Below are positions 33,981 to 42,648 of a DNA stretch of 59,325 nucleotides, in pieces (the first letter of the stretch is position 1; the number at the start of each line of letters is the position of its first letter). The notes beneath the pieces are model-generated. The model had not been told where the DNA came from and searched no databases. It saw only the letters and a list, made by a program, of their open reading frames with translations. This DNA is from Microcaldota archaeon (lineage in GTDB: Archaea > Micrarchaeota > Micrarchaeia > Norongarragalinales > Norongarragalinaceae), in assembly GCA_016212375.1 (NCBI GenBank), contig JACRGH010000052.1:1-59325 (forward strand), read 5' to 3'. The translations under genes and the position numbers were made by a program.

Positions 33981-34192
33981 GATGAACAATAATGTACAAC
34001 ATAGATATAAATAGTACGTCGGCCCCAAGGGACGAAGCAAGATAAGCGTAACGGGGCAGAAGTCGAAAGCGTCGGAAAAATAAGACGAAAAAGACACGAC
34101 GAAAAGCAATAGAAAATATCAATACGAGGATATGACGATGGAAAGCGGAGAGGGTTTTCTTTGGCCTGCGACACGACTTCCAGTCCCAACCC

Positions 34193-35542
34193 TTGGATTT
34201 GAAAGACCCACTTGGCGCGTTTGAGTCCCTGTACGACCAATGCCAAAACTGCTTTTTGTTGGAATCGTTTGAGCAGGACGGCACGCTTGGTCGGTTTTCC
34301 TATGTGGGCTTCAACCCCAAAACCACGGTGCAAGTCAAGGACGGCGTCATCCGCGTCGGCACCGAGGAATTGGAACAAGACCCCTTCGCGTTCTTGAAAA
34401 GCTATTGCACCTCAAGCTCCCGACAGGGTTTCCGCGGCGGATTGGTCGGTTACCTCGCACACGATGCCATCCAGTACGTCGAGGATTTCAAGCCAAAGCG
34501 AGGCACCTTTGCAGACATGGAATTCGGCCTTTACCTCGATGGCTTGGTCTTTGACCACCTCAACCACACGGCGCGCTACGTCACATATGGCGAAAATCGC
34601 TTGGACGAATTGCAAAAATTGCTATCCCAGGGAAAAGTTGACCCCACAATAGATCAGAACGCAACCGAACAACCAACGGCCAAACTCTTCGACCCTTTTG
34701 TCAACCAGAACGCATATTGCCAAAGCGTTCTGCAAGCACAGGAGTCCATCCGTGCCGGCGATGCATTCCAAGTGGTCCTATCCCGGAAATTTCCAGTCCG
34801 CATTCGCGGCTCTAAGATGCCATTTTACAAGCGGCTTCGTGCGACGAACCCATCCCCTTACCAATACGTGTTGAAAATGGGCCAGCGGGAAATCATCGGC
34901 TCAAGCCCCGAGATGCTCATCCGGGTGGAAAACAAAAAAGCCACCACGTTTCCCATTGCCGGCACCCGGCCCCGCGGACGCAACCCAGACGAGGACGCCC
35001 GATTGGCGGCCGAACTGAAAGCGGACCCAAAGGAAAACGCGGAACACGCCATGTTAGTGGATTTGGCCCGAAACGACATCGGCCGCGCATCGAAGCCGGG
35101 CACCGTCAAAGTCGAACGTTACGCCGAAATCAAGAAATTCAGCCACGTCCAGCACCTGGTGTCCGAAGTCAGCGGCACCCTGAACGGGACGGCCGCCGAC
35201 GGCTTAAAATCCGTGTTTCCGGCCGGCACCCTATCGGGCGCGCCGAAGCTTTCCGCACTCAAAATCATCGACCGACTTGAACCGCAAGCGCGCGGGCCCT
35301 ATGGCGGTGCCGTGGGATTTTTGTCCCTCGACGGAAGCGGCGATTTTGCCATTTCCATCCGCACGCTGTTTTGCGATGGGGAAGCCGGATTCGTGCAAGC
35401 CGGAGCCGGGATTGTCCAGGATTCCGTTCCGGAAAACGAGTTCCAAGAGACGCAAATCAAAGCACAGGCGTTGTTGGATTGTTTGAAACCGCAAGGAAAA
35501 GACGAAAACGAAAAAACAAAAACGCGAAACGCCAAGTTGTGA
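34193..35542 (+). CDS. trpE: Anthranilate synthase component I
   Basis: Makes anthranilate from chorismate and ammonia given by TrpG. 449 residues. Conserved: FLLESFEQD (tryptophan feedback loop LLES), FAVVLSR-like QVVLSRKF, PIAGTRPRGRNPDEDARLA, ENAEHAMLVDLARND, FPAGTLSGAPK and RGPYGGAVGF. The start is TTG 34193 in the track; CTG at 34166 is upstream in frame, but no ATG or GTG. An ATG at 34138 lies in another frame and runs to 34224, see findings. The gene begins the trpEGDCBA operon. Confidence 0.92.
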   Translation: MDLKDPLGAFESLYDQCQNCFLLESFEQDGTLGRFSYVGFNPKTTVQVKDGVIRVGTEELEQDPFAFLKSYCTSSSRQGFRGGLVGYLAHDAIQYVEDFKPKRGTFADMEFGLYLDGLVFDHLNHTARYVTYGENRLDELQKLLSQGKVDPTIDQNATEQPTAKLFDPFVNQNAYCQSVLQAQESIRAGDAFQVVLSRKFPVRIRGSKMPFYKRLRATNPSPYQYVLKMGQREIIGSSPEMLIRVENKKATTFPIAGTRPRGRNPDEDARLAAELKADPKENAEHAMLVDLARNDIGRASKPGTVKVERYAEIKKFSHVQHLVSEVSGTLNGTAADGLKSVFPAGTLSGAPKLSALKIIDRLEPQARGPYGGAVGFLSLDGSGDFAISIRTLFCDGEAGFVQAGAGIVQDSVPENEFQETQIKAQALLDCLKPQGKDENEKTKTRNAKL

Positions 35543-35620
35543 ACACCATGGCACCCCGACTCCCCATATTGGACAACTTCGACTCATTCACCTACAACCT
35601 AGTCCAATTATTCCAAACGG
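35541..35620 (+). repeat. First copy of a tandem duplication of the trpG start
   Basis: 80 bases almost identical (3 mismatches) to 35678-35757. It contains an ATG and the first 24 codons of TrpG. The copies start 137 bases apart, so the frame is not kept between them. The spacer (35621-35677) is very GC-rich. Confidence 0.95.
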
Positions 35621-35676
35621 TCGCCCCGGGGGAAGCATACCCCCTGGCCCGGCCTGGGCCTCGCCCCCTTCCGTGA
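35548..35676 (+). CDS. Truncated upstream copy of the TrpG N-terminus (42 codons)
   Basis: ATG 35548 opens a frame with MAPRLPILDNFDSFTYNLVQ, like TrpG, then the GC-rich spacer gives APGEAYPLARPGPRPLP and a TGA at 35674-35676, 8 bases before the real trpG start. It cannot be a working amidotransferase since it lacks the Cys-His-Glu triad. It may be made as a short peptide if its start codon is used, since its upstream context matches that of trpG. Products of a recent local duplication. Confidence 0.6.
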   Translation: MAPRLPILDNFDSFTYNLVQLFQTVAPGEAYPLARPGPRPLP

Positions 35677-35677
35677 C

Positions 35678-35757
35678 GAAAACCATGGCACCCCGACTCC
35701 TCATATTGGACAACTTCGACTCATTCACCTACAACCTAGTCCAGTTATTCCAAACGG
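35678..35757 (+). repeat. Second copy of the trpG start duplication
   Basis: Pairs with 35541-35620. The three differences are A/C just before the ATG, a Pro-to-Leu codon (CCC/CTC) and a silent CAA/CAG. This copy continues into full trpG. Confidence 0.95.
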
Positions 35758-36257
35758 CAGGGGCTGAATGCCTCGTATTCCGCAATACCGTTTCGTTCGA
35801 CCAAGTCCTTCGGTTGAAGCCGGACGCCGTCGTGATTTCTCCCGGCCCTGGAACCGTGGAAAATGCCAAAGATTTCGGCGTGTGCGCCCGCGTCATCAAA
35901 GAATTCGAAAAACCGATTTTGGGAGTCTGCTTGGGCCATCAGGGCATCGCCTACGCGTATGGCGCCAAGATCGTGCGGACCACGCCGGTGCATGGAAAAA
36001 CCAGCATCATCACGCACGATGGCACCGGCCTGTTTGCGGGCGTGAAGAATCCGCTCCAAGTGGCCAGATACCACTCTTTAGTCGTAGACCCCGCCTCGGT
36101 GCCGGAAGTCCTGACGGTCACAGCCAAGACTCAAGACGGCCAAATCATGGCACTCCAACACAACGAAAAACCGCAATACGGCGTGCAATTCCATCCCGAA
36201 TCATTTATCACGGAAGATGGAAAGAAAACGGCGGATAATTTCCTGAAACTGATTTGA
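35685..36257 (+). CDS. trpG: Anthranilate synthase component II (glutamine amidotransferase)
   Basis: Takes ammonia from glutamine for TrpE. 190 residues. The triad is visible: Cys in GVCLGHQGIAYAYG near 78, His and Glu in GVQFHPESF near 167-169. The oxyanion stretch SPGPGTVENAKDFG is intact. The start is ATG 35685, second copy of the duplicated start; GTG 35673 in the track would add MTKT. It follows the truncated copy and is 55 bases before trpD. Confidence 0.93.
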   Translation: MAPRLLILDNFDSFTYNLVQLFQTAGAECLVFRNTVSFDQVLRLKPDAVVISPGPGTVENAKDFGVCARVIKEFEKPILGVCLGHQGIAYAYGAKIVRTTPVHGKTSIITHDGTGLFAGVKNPLQVARYHSLVVDPASVPEVLTVTAKTQDGQIMALQHNEKPQYGVQFHPESFITEDGKKTADNFLKLI

Positions 36258-36312
36258 AACCCAACCGGACGAAATTGAGTCAAACACATCAACACATCAA
36301 AAGGTTCCAAAA

Positions 36313-37308
36313 ATGCAAACCCCACTCACCCGACTCCAAAATAACGCCGATTTGGACGAAAAACAGGCCCAGGAGCTTGCGGACGGTTTCTTTGACGGCA
36401 CGTTGGACGAAGCCCAAATGAAAGAATCATTGCTTGCGCTCAATGCCAAAGGCATTACCGTGGACGAGCTCGTAGGATTTGCCCAAAGCATGCGACAACA
36501 CGGAGTGCATATCCAAACGAAAACGCCGTGCGCCGACACCTGCGGCACCGGCGGCGACGGCCTAAAGACGTTCAACATCTCCACCGCGGCCGCATTTGTG
36601 GTCACGGCATGCGGCGTCTCCGTTGCAAAACACGGGAACCGCTCGGTGTCAAGCCAAACCGGCTCGGCCGACGTCTTGGAAGCATTGGGCGTGCGCGTCA
36701 ACTTACCGCCGGAAAAGACAACGCAGATGATTGATACCGTCGGATTCGGCTTTTTGTTCGCCCCAACCTACCATCCGGCGATGAAGCGCGTAGCACCGGT
36801 GCGAAAAGCATTGGGCGTCAAGACGATTTTCAACATGCTTGGGCCCCTGACGAACCCCGCAAGCGCCGCGTACCAAGTCATCGGCACCTACAACCCCGAA
36901 TGCCAGGACAAAATGGCGCATGCCGTCACACGCGTGGGCATCCGCCGGGCCTTGGTAGTGCACGGCAACGGCATGGATGAAGCGGGTTTTGGCATCAGCC
37001 GCATCTTGGACGTAACCGGTGGAAAAATTGAAGAAAGCAATTTGGATGCCGCCTCGCTGGGCATTACCGGAACGATTACGGATTTGACGGTACGGAATGC
37101 GGCAGAGAGCGCCACCAAAATCCGGAAAGCCTTGAGCTCCGCGGACAAAATGGAGACGCAAATCGTCTGCCTCAACGCGGCATTGGCATTGGTCGCCGCA
37201 GGTAAGGCCAAGGATGCCCATGAAGGCTTTCACCAAGCGCGAAAAGCGGTGAGCACCGGTTGGGCCATGAAAAAACTGCAGGAAAGCGTGGAGGCCGGAC
37301 GCGAATGA
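36313..37308 (+). CDS. trpD: Anthranilate phosphoribosyltransferase
   Basis: Joins anthranilate and PRPP. 331 residues. CGTGGDGLKTFNISTAAAFV near 78 is the PRPP loop; KHGNRSVSSQTGSADVLEALG and FNMLGPLTNPA are the family motifs. It is separate from TrpG here, unlike the fused enterobacterial form. Its TGA overlaps trpC by ATGA, so translation is coupled. Confidence 0.94.
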   Translation: MQTPLTRLQNNADLDEKQAQELADGFFDGTLDEAQMKESLLALNAKGITVDELVGFAQSMRQHGVHIQTKTPCADTCGTGGDGLKTFNISTAAAFVVTACGVSVAKHGNRSVSSQTGSADVLEALGVRVNLPPEKTTQMIDTVGFGFLFAPTYHPAMKRVAPVRKALGVKTIFNMLGPLTNPASAAYQVIGTYNPECQDKMAHAVTRVGIRRALVVHGNGMDEAGFGISRILDVTGGKIEESNLDAASLGITGTITDLTVRNAAESATKIRKALSSADKMETQIVCLNAALALVAAGKAKDAHEGFHQARKAVSTGWAMKKLQESVEAGRE

Positions 37309-38126
37309 ATTTTTTGGACGACGTGTTGGATGGAGTTCGGCAAAGCCTGGTTGACGGCTACTATGAAGTCGGAAAAATGGAACCAGATGCAGAATCGCGA
37401 ACGCAAGGAAAAAAATCACTCAAAACCGAATTGCAACAAAGATTCAGCATTATTGCCGAAATCAAGCCGCGCTCGCCCACCGCCGGAGTGCTGTACCAAG
37501 GCTCAGCCGCGGATTTGGCCAAAACCTATGCCGAAGCGGGAGCAGGCGCATTGAGCGTGTTGTGCGAGTCGAAGCGCTTCAACGGCCGACTTGAAAATCT
37601 GACGGAAGCGAAAACAGCAGCGACGCACTTGCCCGTTTTGGCCAAGGATTTCGTAATTTCGAAAAAACAGCTGCAGGCCTATGCCGCGCATGGCGCAGAT
37701 GCCGCCCTTTTGATTTACGAGCTTTTCGAGCACAAAAAGACCAACGTGCCATTGGAAGCTATGATTGACGCGGCGCACGAATTGGGACTCGAAGTCTTGT
37801 TGGAAGTGCACGGTGCCAAAGACCTGGACGAGGCGCTCAAGAGCAAAGCCGACGTCATCGGCATCAACAACCGGAATTTGGATGATTTGTCGCTCAACAT
37901 GCTTCATTTCCAGAACGTGTTATCGGAAAGCGGCGTGGACATTGAAAAAATAACGGCCGAAGGAAAAGCCCTCATCGCCGAAAGCGGATTTGTTAGCGCC
38001 GCGGACGTGCAGATGGCCCGCGATGTCGGATTGAACGGCATCCTAATTGGCACCGGCCTTCTGAAGAACAAAGACCCCGCCTTCGCATTGAAACAACTCA
38101 CAAAAATAACGAAACAAACGAGGTAA
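37305..38126 (+). CDS. trpC: Indole-3-glycerol phosphate synthase
   Basis: Closes the indole ring from CdRP. 273 residues from the ATG at 37305 (overlap with trpD). Catalytic Lys-containing strands: [15 protein letters not shown] and [11 protein letters not shown], then [23 protein letters not shown] and [12 protein letters not shown]. It is a single-function enzyme: the TrpF barrel fused in E. coli is absent and no trpF gene is seen elsewhere in the window. A few bases separate it from trpB. Confidence 0.93.
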   Translation: MNFLDDVLDGVRQSLVDGYYEVGKMEPDAESRTQGKKSLKTELQQRFSIIAEIKPRSPTAGVLYQGSAADLAKTYAEAGAGALSVLCESKRFNGRLENLTEAKTAATHLPVLAKDFVISKKQLQAYAAHGADAALLIYELFEHKKTNVPLEAMIDAAHELGLEVLLEVHGAKDLDEALKSKADVIGINNRNLDDLSLNMLHFQNVLSESGVDIEKITAEGKALIAESGFVSAADVQMARDVGLNGILIGTGLLKNKDPAFALKQLTKITKQTR

Positions 38127-38134
38127 ACAGCAAA

Positions 38135-39343
38135 ATGACATATTTTGGAGAATTTGGCGGACTGTTTGTTCCGGAAACACTGGTCAGCCCGCTTCAAGCG
38201 ATTTCAGAGGCGTACGAAAATGCCAAAAAAGATCCGGCGTTCCAAAGTGAGTTCCAACGGCTTTTACGCGAGTACGCGGGACGGCCGTCCATGCTGTACT
38301 TTGCAAAAAACCTATCCGTTAAGTACGGCTGCCGCATCTACCTCAAACGGGAGGACTTGCTGCACACCGGCTCGCACAAAATCAACAACGCGTTGGGACA
38401 GGCCTTGCTTGCCAAATCCATGGGCAAAACGCGCGTCATCGCGGAAACCGGTGCGGGACAGCATGGCGTGGCGTGCGCCACGGTCTGCGCCCTGATGGGT
38501 TTGAAATGCGTCGTGTACATGGGCTCGGAAGACGTCATCCGCCAAAACTTGAACGTCCAGCGGATGCGCCTATTGGGCGCCACCGTGGTGCCGGTCGAAT
38601 CCGGAACCAAAACCTTGAAAGATGCCATCAACGAAGCCCTCCGGGACTTCGTGGCGAATCCCGACAGCTATTACCTCATCGGCTCAGCCGTGGGCCCGAC
38701 GCCGTATCCGGAAATGGTGCGGGATTTCCAGCGGGCCATCGGCGATGAGACCAAAGCCCAAATCCTCAAAGCCGAAGGGCGGCTTCCGGACGCCGTGGTG
38801 GCCTGCGTGGGCGGGGGCAGCAATGCGATAGGCATGTTTTATTCGTTCAAAGACGACCAAAGCGTCAAAAAAATCGGCGTGGAAGCATATGGCGCGGCAT
38901 CGTTGGGTTACGGCCAGACGGGCGTGCTGCACGGTGCGAAAACCAAAATTTTGCAGGACAGCGACGGACAAATTTCCGGCACGCACAGTATTTCGGCCGG
39001 ACTGGATTATTCCGCCGTGGGGCCGGAGCATGCTTTTTTCCAATCGGCTGGAATCGCGAAATACGTTTCCGCCAACGACGAGGACGCGCTTTTCGGCTTC
39101 AAGGAACTTTCCCTACAAGAAGGCATCATTCCGGCACTGGAATCGGCACACGCCGTGGCCCATGGCCTCAAAGTGGCCAAAACCATGACCAAAGACCAGA
39201 TTCTCGTCATCAATTTGTCCGGACGCGGAGACAAAGATGCGCATGCATTGGAAGCTCTTGGAAAAGAAAAAGAGCCGTCGGCGTGGGGAAAAAATGAAAT
39301 AACCAAAATAAATGCCAAAACAACGGAGGCGAACAATCAATGA
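38135..39343 (+). CDS. trpB: Tryptophan synthase beta chain
   Basis: PLP enzyme joining indole and serine. 402 residues, TrpB1 type, which pairs with TrpA. The PLP Lys is in [18 protein letters not shown] near 85, and the phosphate loop is [14 protein letters not shown]-terminal [14 protein letters not shown] is typical. About 30 residues of charged tail ([12 protein letters not shown]) are extra. It overlaps trpA by ATGA. Confidence 0.95.
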   Translation: MTYFGEFGGLFVPETLVSPLQAISEAYENAKKDPAFQSEFQRLLREYAGRPSMLYFAKNLSVKYGCRIYLKREDLLHTGSHKINNALGQALLAKSMGKTRVIAETGAGQHGVACATVCALMGLKCVVYMGSEDVIRQNLNVQRMRLLGATVVPVESGTKTLKDAINEALRDFVANPDSYYLIGSAVGPTPYPEMVRDFQRAIGDETKAQILKAEGRLPDAVVACVGGGSNAIGMFYSFKDDQSVKKIGVEAYGAASLGYGQTGVLHGAKTKILQDSDGQISGTHSISAGLDYSAVGPEHAFFQSAGIAKYVSANDEDALFGFKELSLQEGIIPALESAHAVAHGLKVAKTMTKDQILVINLSGRGDKDAHALEALGKEKEPSAWGKNEITKINAKTTEANNQ

Positions 39344-40116
39344 AATTCTCCGAACTTTTCAAAACCAAAAAATTTGCCTTCCTACCATACGTTTGCTTAG
39401 GTTACCCCACACTCGAAAAAAGCCTGGACCTAGTGCGGGCCTTGGAACCGTACGCGGATGGCTTTGAGCTCGGTATCCCTTTTTCCGATCCGGTGGCCGA
39501 CGGACCCGTTCTGCAGAAAGCCGCCCAGAGTGCCCTAGAGGCCGGTTTTAAAGTCAGCCAGACGTTTGACGCGGTGCGGGTGGTCCGCCGGTTCACGCAA
39601 AAACCAATCGCCATCATGACGTACTTGAATCCGGTTTTGGCCCACGGATTACAGCGTTTCGTTGACGAGGCGCATGCCACGGGAGCCGATGCGCTCATCA
39701 TACCGGATGCGCCGATGGAAGAAATCGGACCGGTCCAGGCCGCGTGTGCCGGAAAACTGGAAGTGCCGTTATTTGTCACCCCCACCACGCCGAAAGCGCG
39801 CGCCGGGAAAATCGCCCAAAGCGCACAAGGATTCATCTACGGCATTGCAATCAAAGGCGTCACAGGCGCACGCAAAGAAACCGAAATGGACGGCATGGGT
39901 GCCGACGTCAAGGCATTGGTGGAAAAAACGTCCGACATGGGTTTCCAGATTCCGGTGGTCTTTGGTTTCGGGATTTCAAACGCAAAGCATGCAAAAGCGG
40001 TCCAAAACGCCGGAGCCGCCGGTTTCATCATCGGTAGCCGCATCGTCCAGGCCTACGAGGAAGACGGATTGGAGGGCGTGAAAACATGGGTACAATCGCT
40101 AACCTTAAAAACGTGA
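39340..40116 (+). CDS. trpA: Tryptophan synthase alpha chain
   Basis: Splits indole-3-glycerol phosphate to indole and G3P. 258 residues. The catalytic Glu is in [19 protein letters not shown] near 45 (ELGIPFSDP) and the Asp in the same loop; the phosphate-binding part is [15 protein letters not shown] and [11 protein letters not shown]. It ends 47 bases before the aromatic leader ORF, and the trp operon seems to stop here. Confidence 0.94.
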   Translation: MKFSELFKTKKFAFLPYVCLGYPTLEKSLDLVRALEPYADGFELGIPFSDPVADGPVLQKAAQSALEAGFKVSQTFDAVRVVRRFTQKPIAIMTYLNPVLAHGLQRFVDEAHATGADALIIPDAPMEEIGPVQAACAGKLEVPLFVTPTTPKARAGKIAQSAQGFIYGIAIKGVTGARKETEMDGMGADVKALVEKTSDMGFQIPVVFGFGISNAKHAKAVQNAGAAGFIIGSRIVQAYEEDGLEGVKTWVQSLTLKT

Positions 40117-40162
40117 ACCGGGAAGTAATTGAAAAGACAACGAAATCAGCGAGTTAGTTCCC

Positions 40163-40228
40163 ATGAACCAACGCAAAAACCAATGGTCGTATCCGACGTT
40201 TGGCTTTAGCTTTGGCTATTACCAATAA
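40163..40228 (+). CDS. Putative aromatic leader peptide (21 aa)
   Basis: ATG 40163 to TAA 40228. The peptide starts MNQRKNQ and goes on QWSYPTFGFSFGYYQ. 7 of its 21 residues are aromatic: one Trp, three Tyr, three Phe. In average proteins about a tenth are. It lies in the 325-base gap between trpA and aroF, ahead of DAHP synthase, and a foldable RNA starts 5 bases after its stop. This is the layout of a bacterial attenuator leader such as trpL or pheL, but with all three aromatic residues. No strong ribosome site precedes it. Too short for the ORF track. Confidence 0.6.
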   Translation: MNQRKNQWSYPTFGFSFGYYQ

Positions 40229-40232
40229 TCTT

Positions 40233-40319
40233 GGGAAAAACCCGCGCAAACTGAAAAAAAGTGTATCAATCGGTTTCAATCTTCGGTTTGCAGCCGCCAG
40301 GCCATTGCGGGTTTCTTCC
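40233..40319 (+). promoter_or_regulatory. Structured leader RNA between the leader ORF and aroF
   Basis: Outer stem GGGAAAAACCCGC (40233-40245) with GCGGGTTTCTTCC (40307-40319): 12 of 13 pairs form. Inner stem GCAAACTGAA (40246-40255) with TTCGGTTTGC (40282-40291): 10 pairs with one G-U, starting where the outer one ends. A small hairpin GCC-GCCA-GGC (40293-40302) fills the third arm, giving a three-way junction. The rest to aroF (40320-40440) is A-rich, with no other strong structure seen and no clear terminator. Its fold could compete with ribosome movement over the leader ORF. Confidence 0.55.
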
Positions 40320-40440
40320 AAAAACAGCAAAGAAATAAGACCAACGGAAAAAATGGGAAAAAAGCAGAAACCATATTGAAAACATCAAAATAAGAGTACA
40401 AAAACTAAAAAAATAATCCGAACGAACAGGTGTTACGACT

Positions 40441-41454
40441 ATGATCATCGTCTTTGAACCGTCCGCGAAACACGAACAAATCCAGCACGTCTTTGACCGC
40501 CTTATCGAATGGGGTTTCAACCCGGTACTTCAAGAAGGGGAAGCCACCAGCATCGCGATTACCGGAGACACGTCCTCGCTGAAGTCCGAGACGCTAGAGG
40601 CCTTTGACGGAGTCCAAAAGGCCGTCCGCCTGACCCAGCCGTACAAACTGGTGGCCCGTGAGTTCAAACCCGAAGGCACCATTATCGACATCGACGGCGT
40701 CAAAATCGGCGGAAAACATTTCACCATGATTGCCGGCCCCTGCAGTGCGGAAAGCGAAGCCCAACTTCTGACCACGGCTCACGCGGTTAAGAACGCGGGC
40801 GGCAAAATCCTGCGCGCCGGCATCTACAAACCCCGCACATCCCCCTACGAATTCCAAGGCATCGGCGAAAAAGGATTGCCCTGGCTAAAAAAAGCAAAAG
40901 AGCAGACGGGATTACCGGTGTGCACAGAAGTGATGGACCCAAAAGTTCTGGACAAAGTCAAGGACGTCGTGGACATCTACCAAGTCGGTGCGCGCAACAT
41001 GCAAAATTATGATTTGTTGCGGGAATTGGGCAAGTCCAAAAAACCGGTATTGCTCAAACGGGGCCTTTCCGCCACGCTCAAGGAATTGTTGTTGGCCGCG
41101 GAATACATCATGTCCTCCGGCAACCATGACGTGATGTTGTGCGAGCGGGGCATCCGCACGTACGAAACGGCCACCCGCTTCACCTTGGACGTCGGCGCCG
41201 TTCCCGTGCTCCGCCACGACACGCACCTGCCCATTATCGTGGACCCATCCCACCCCGCCGGCAAGCGGGCATTGGTCGGGGCATTGGCCAAAGCGGGCTT
41301 GGCAGCGGGTGCCGATGGGCTCATCGTGGAAACGCATCCAGATCCGGAGCGTGCTTGGTCCGACGCGGCGCAACAATTGACGTTCGACCAATTCGGACAA
41401 CTGATGACCGAACTTCGGCCCATTGCCACAGCCGTGGGACGGACGATGGATTGA
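40441..41454 (+). CDS. aroF: DAHP synthase, type I-beta with regulatory ferredoxin-like domain
   Basis: First enzyme of the shikimate pathway (PEP + erythrose-4-phosphate). 337 residues. The N-terminal 70 residues (IIVFEPSAKHEQIQHVFDRL) form the ferredoxin-like domain that in Thermotoga-type enzymes senses Tyr/Phe. The barrel follows: IAGPCSAESEAQL, ILRAGIYKPRTSPYEFQG, YQVGARNMQN, VLLKRGLSATLKE, and VDPSHPAGKR. The DAHP/KDO8P family match is plain. It begins the aro operon after the aromatic leader, and its regulation probably combines feedback through the N-domain with the leader. Confidence 0.93.
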   Translation: MIIVFEPSAKHEQIQHVFDRLIEWGFNPVLQEGEATSIAITGDTSSLKSETLEAFDGVQKAVRLTQPYKLVAREFKPEGTIIDIDGVKIGGKHFTMIAGPCSAESEAQLLTTAHAVKNAGGKILRAGIYKPRTSPYEFQGIGEKGLPWLKKAKEQTGLPVCTEVMDPKVLDKVKDVVDIYQVGARNMQNYDLLRELGKSKKPVLLKRGLSATLKELLLAAEYIMSSGNHDVMLCERGIRTYETATRFTLDVGAVPVLRHDTHLPIIVDPSHPAGKRALVGALAKAGLAAGADGLIVETHPDPERAWSDAAQQLTFDQFGQLMTELRPIATAVGRTMD

Positions 41455-41580
41455 TATCACAGCTAAAAAAATGAGAAAAAAGGGGCAATGAAAAAACAAA
41501 AAAAAGGAAGATCGGAAAACCAAATTGGAAAATAAAAAAACGAATGGAAAAAAAACTTGAAAAAAGGATTGAAATCAACC

Positions 41581-42648
41581 ATGACGCATGCATCGGGCCT
41601 TTTGTTGGATTTGGGGCAATATCCCGTTTTATTGGGACGCGGCACCTTGAAGGCCTGTGGCACGCACGCACCCATTTGCAGCCGCGCATTCATCATCCAC
41701 CAAGCTGCATCGAAAAAATACGCGCAAACAGTGGCGGAAAGCCTCGACGAACGAAAGACGGACTTAGCATTGGTGGAAGTGCCCGACGGAGAAAAAGCCA
41801 AAGAGCTGGACCAGGTCGAAGTCTTGTACGAAAAAGCCCTTGATGCCAAACTGGAGCGGACAGACGCGGTGTTCGCCGTGGGCGGAGGGTGCGTGGGCGA
41901 TGCGGCCGGATTCTTTGCAGCCACCTACCTTAGGGGCTTGCAGTTGGTCCATGTGCCTACGACGTTATTGGCGCAAGTGGATTCCAGCATCGGCGGCAAA
42001 GTGGGCGTCAATCTGGGCGCTACCAAGAACATGGTGGGCAGTTTTTACCAACCCGAACTGGTCGTGGATGACATCGACGCGCTGCAAAGCCTACCACCCA
42101 TGCAAATCAGCAACGGATTGGCCGAAGTCATCAAATACGGCCTGATCCGGGATTCCGATTTTCTCAGGTATTTGGAAAAAAACATGGACGCAGTCCAGGC
42201 CAAAGACCCCGGCGCCCTTTTGCACGTGGTCCAGCAAAGCGTCCAGCACAAAGGGACGGTAGTGGCGCAGGACGAGCGTGAAGCGGGTAGCCGGATGACG
42301 CTCAATTACGGACACACTTTGGGCCATGGCATTGAAACGGTTTGCGGACTGCCGCACGGTTTTGCCATTGCCATAGGGATGCATGCGGCCGGGATTTTGG
42401 CCGTTGAAAAAGGCCTGCTTGAAAAACAAGACCTCGAAAGGCAAAATGACTTAATCCAAGCCGCCGGATTGGCCCTGGTCGCAAAAACGAAAGCAGACGC
42501 GGAAGGCATCATGGAAAAAGTACGCAACGACAAAAAGCGCACGGCAGGGAAACTCCGGATGGTACTGTTGGACAAAATCGGCAACTGCCGCATCGTTGAA
42601 GTCACTGAAAAGGACGCGCAATTTGCGTTGGAGCAGGTGTTGGAATGA
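41581..42648 (+). CDS. aroB: 3-dehydroquinate synthase
   Basis: NAD- and metal-dependent cyclisation of DAHP. 355 residues from ATG 41581. Conserved: DGEKAKELDQ, VGGGCVGDAAGFFAATYLRG, PTTLLAQVDSSIGGKVGVN and NYGHTLGHGIE with the Zn ligands. This is the standard bacterial AroB, not the archaeal DHQ synthase II; together with DAHP synthase it gives the classic pathway. Overlaps aroD by ATGA. Confidence 0.94.
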   Translation: MTHASGLLLDLGQYPVLLGRGTLKACGTHAPICSRAFIIHQAASKKYAQTVAESLDERKTDLALVEVPDGEKAKELDQVEVLYEKALDAKLERTDAVFAVGGGCVGDAAGFFAATYLRGLQLVHVPTTLLAQVDSSIGGKVGVNLGATKNMVGSFYQPELVVDDIDALQSLPPMQISNGLAEVIKYGLIRDSDFLRYLEKNMDAVQAKDPGALLHVVQQSVQHKGTVVAQDEREAGSRMTLNYGHTLGHGIETVCGLPHGFAIAIGMHAAGILAVEKGLLEKQDLERQNDLIQAAGLALVAKTKADAEGIMEKVRNDKKRTAGKLRMVLLDKIGNCRIVEVTEKDAQFALEQVLE

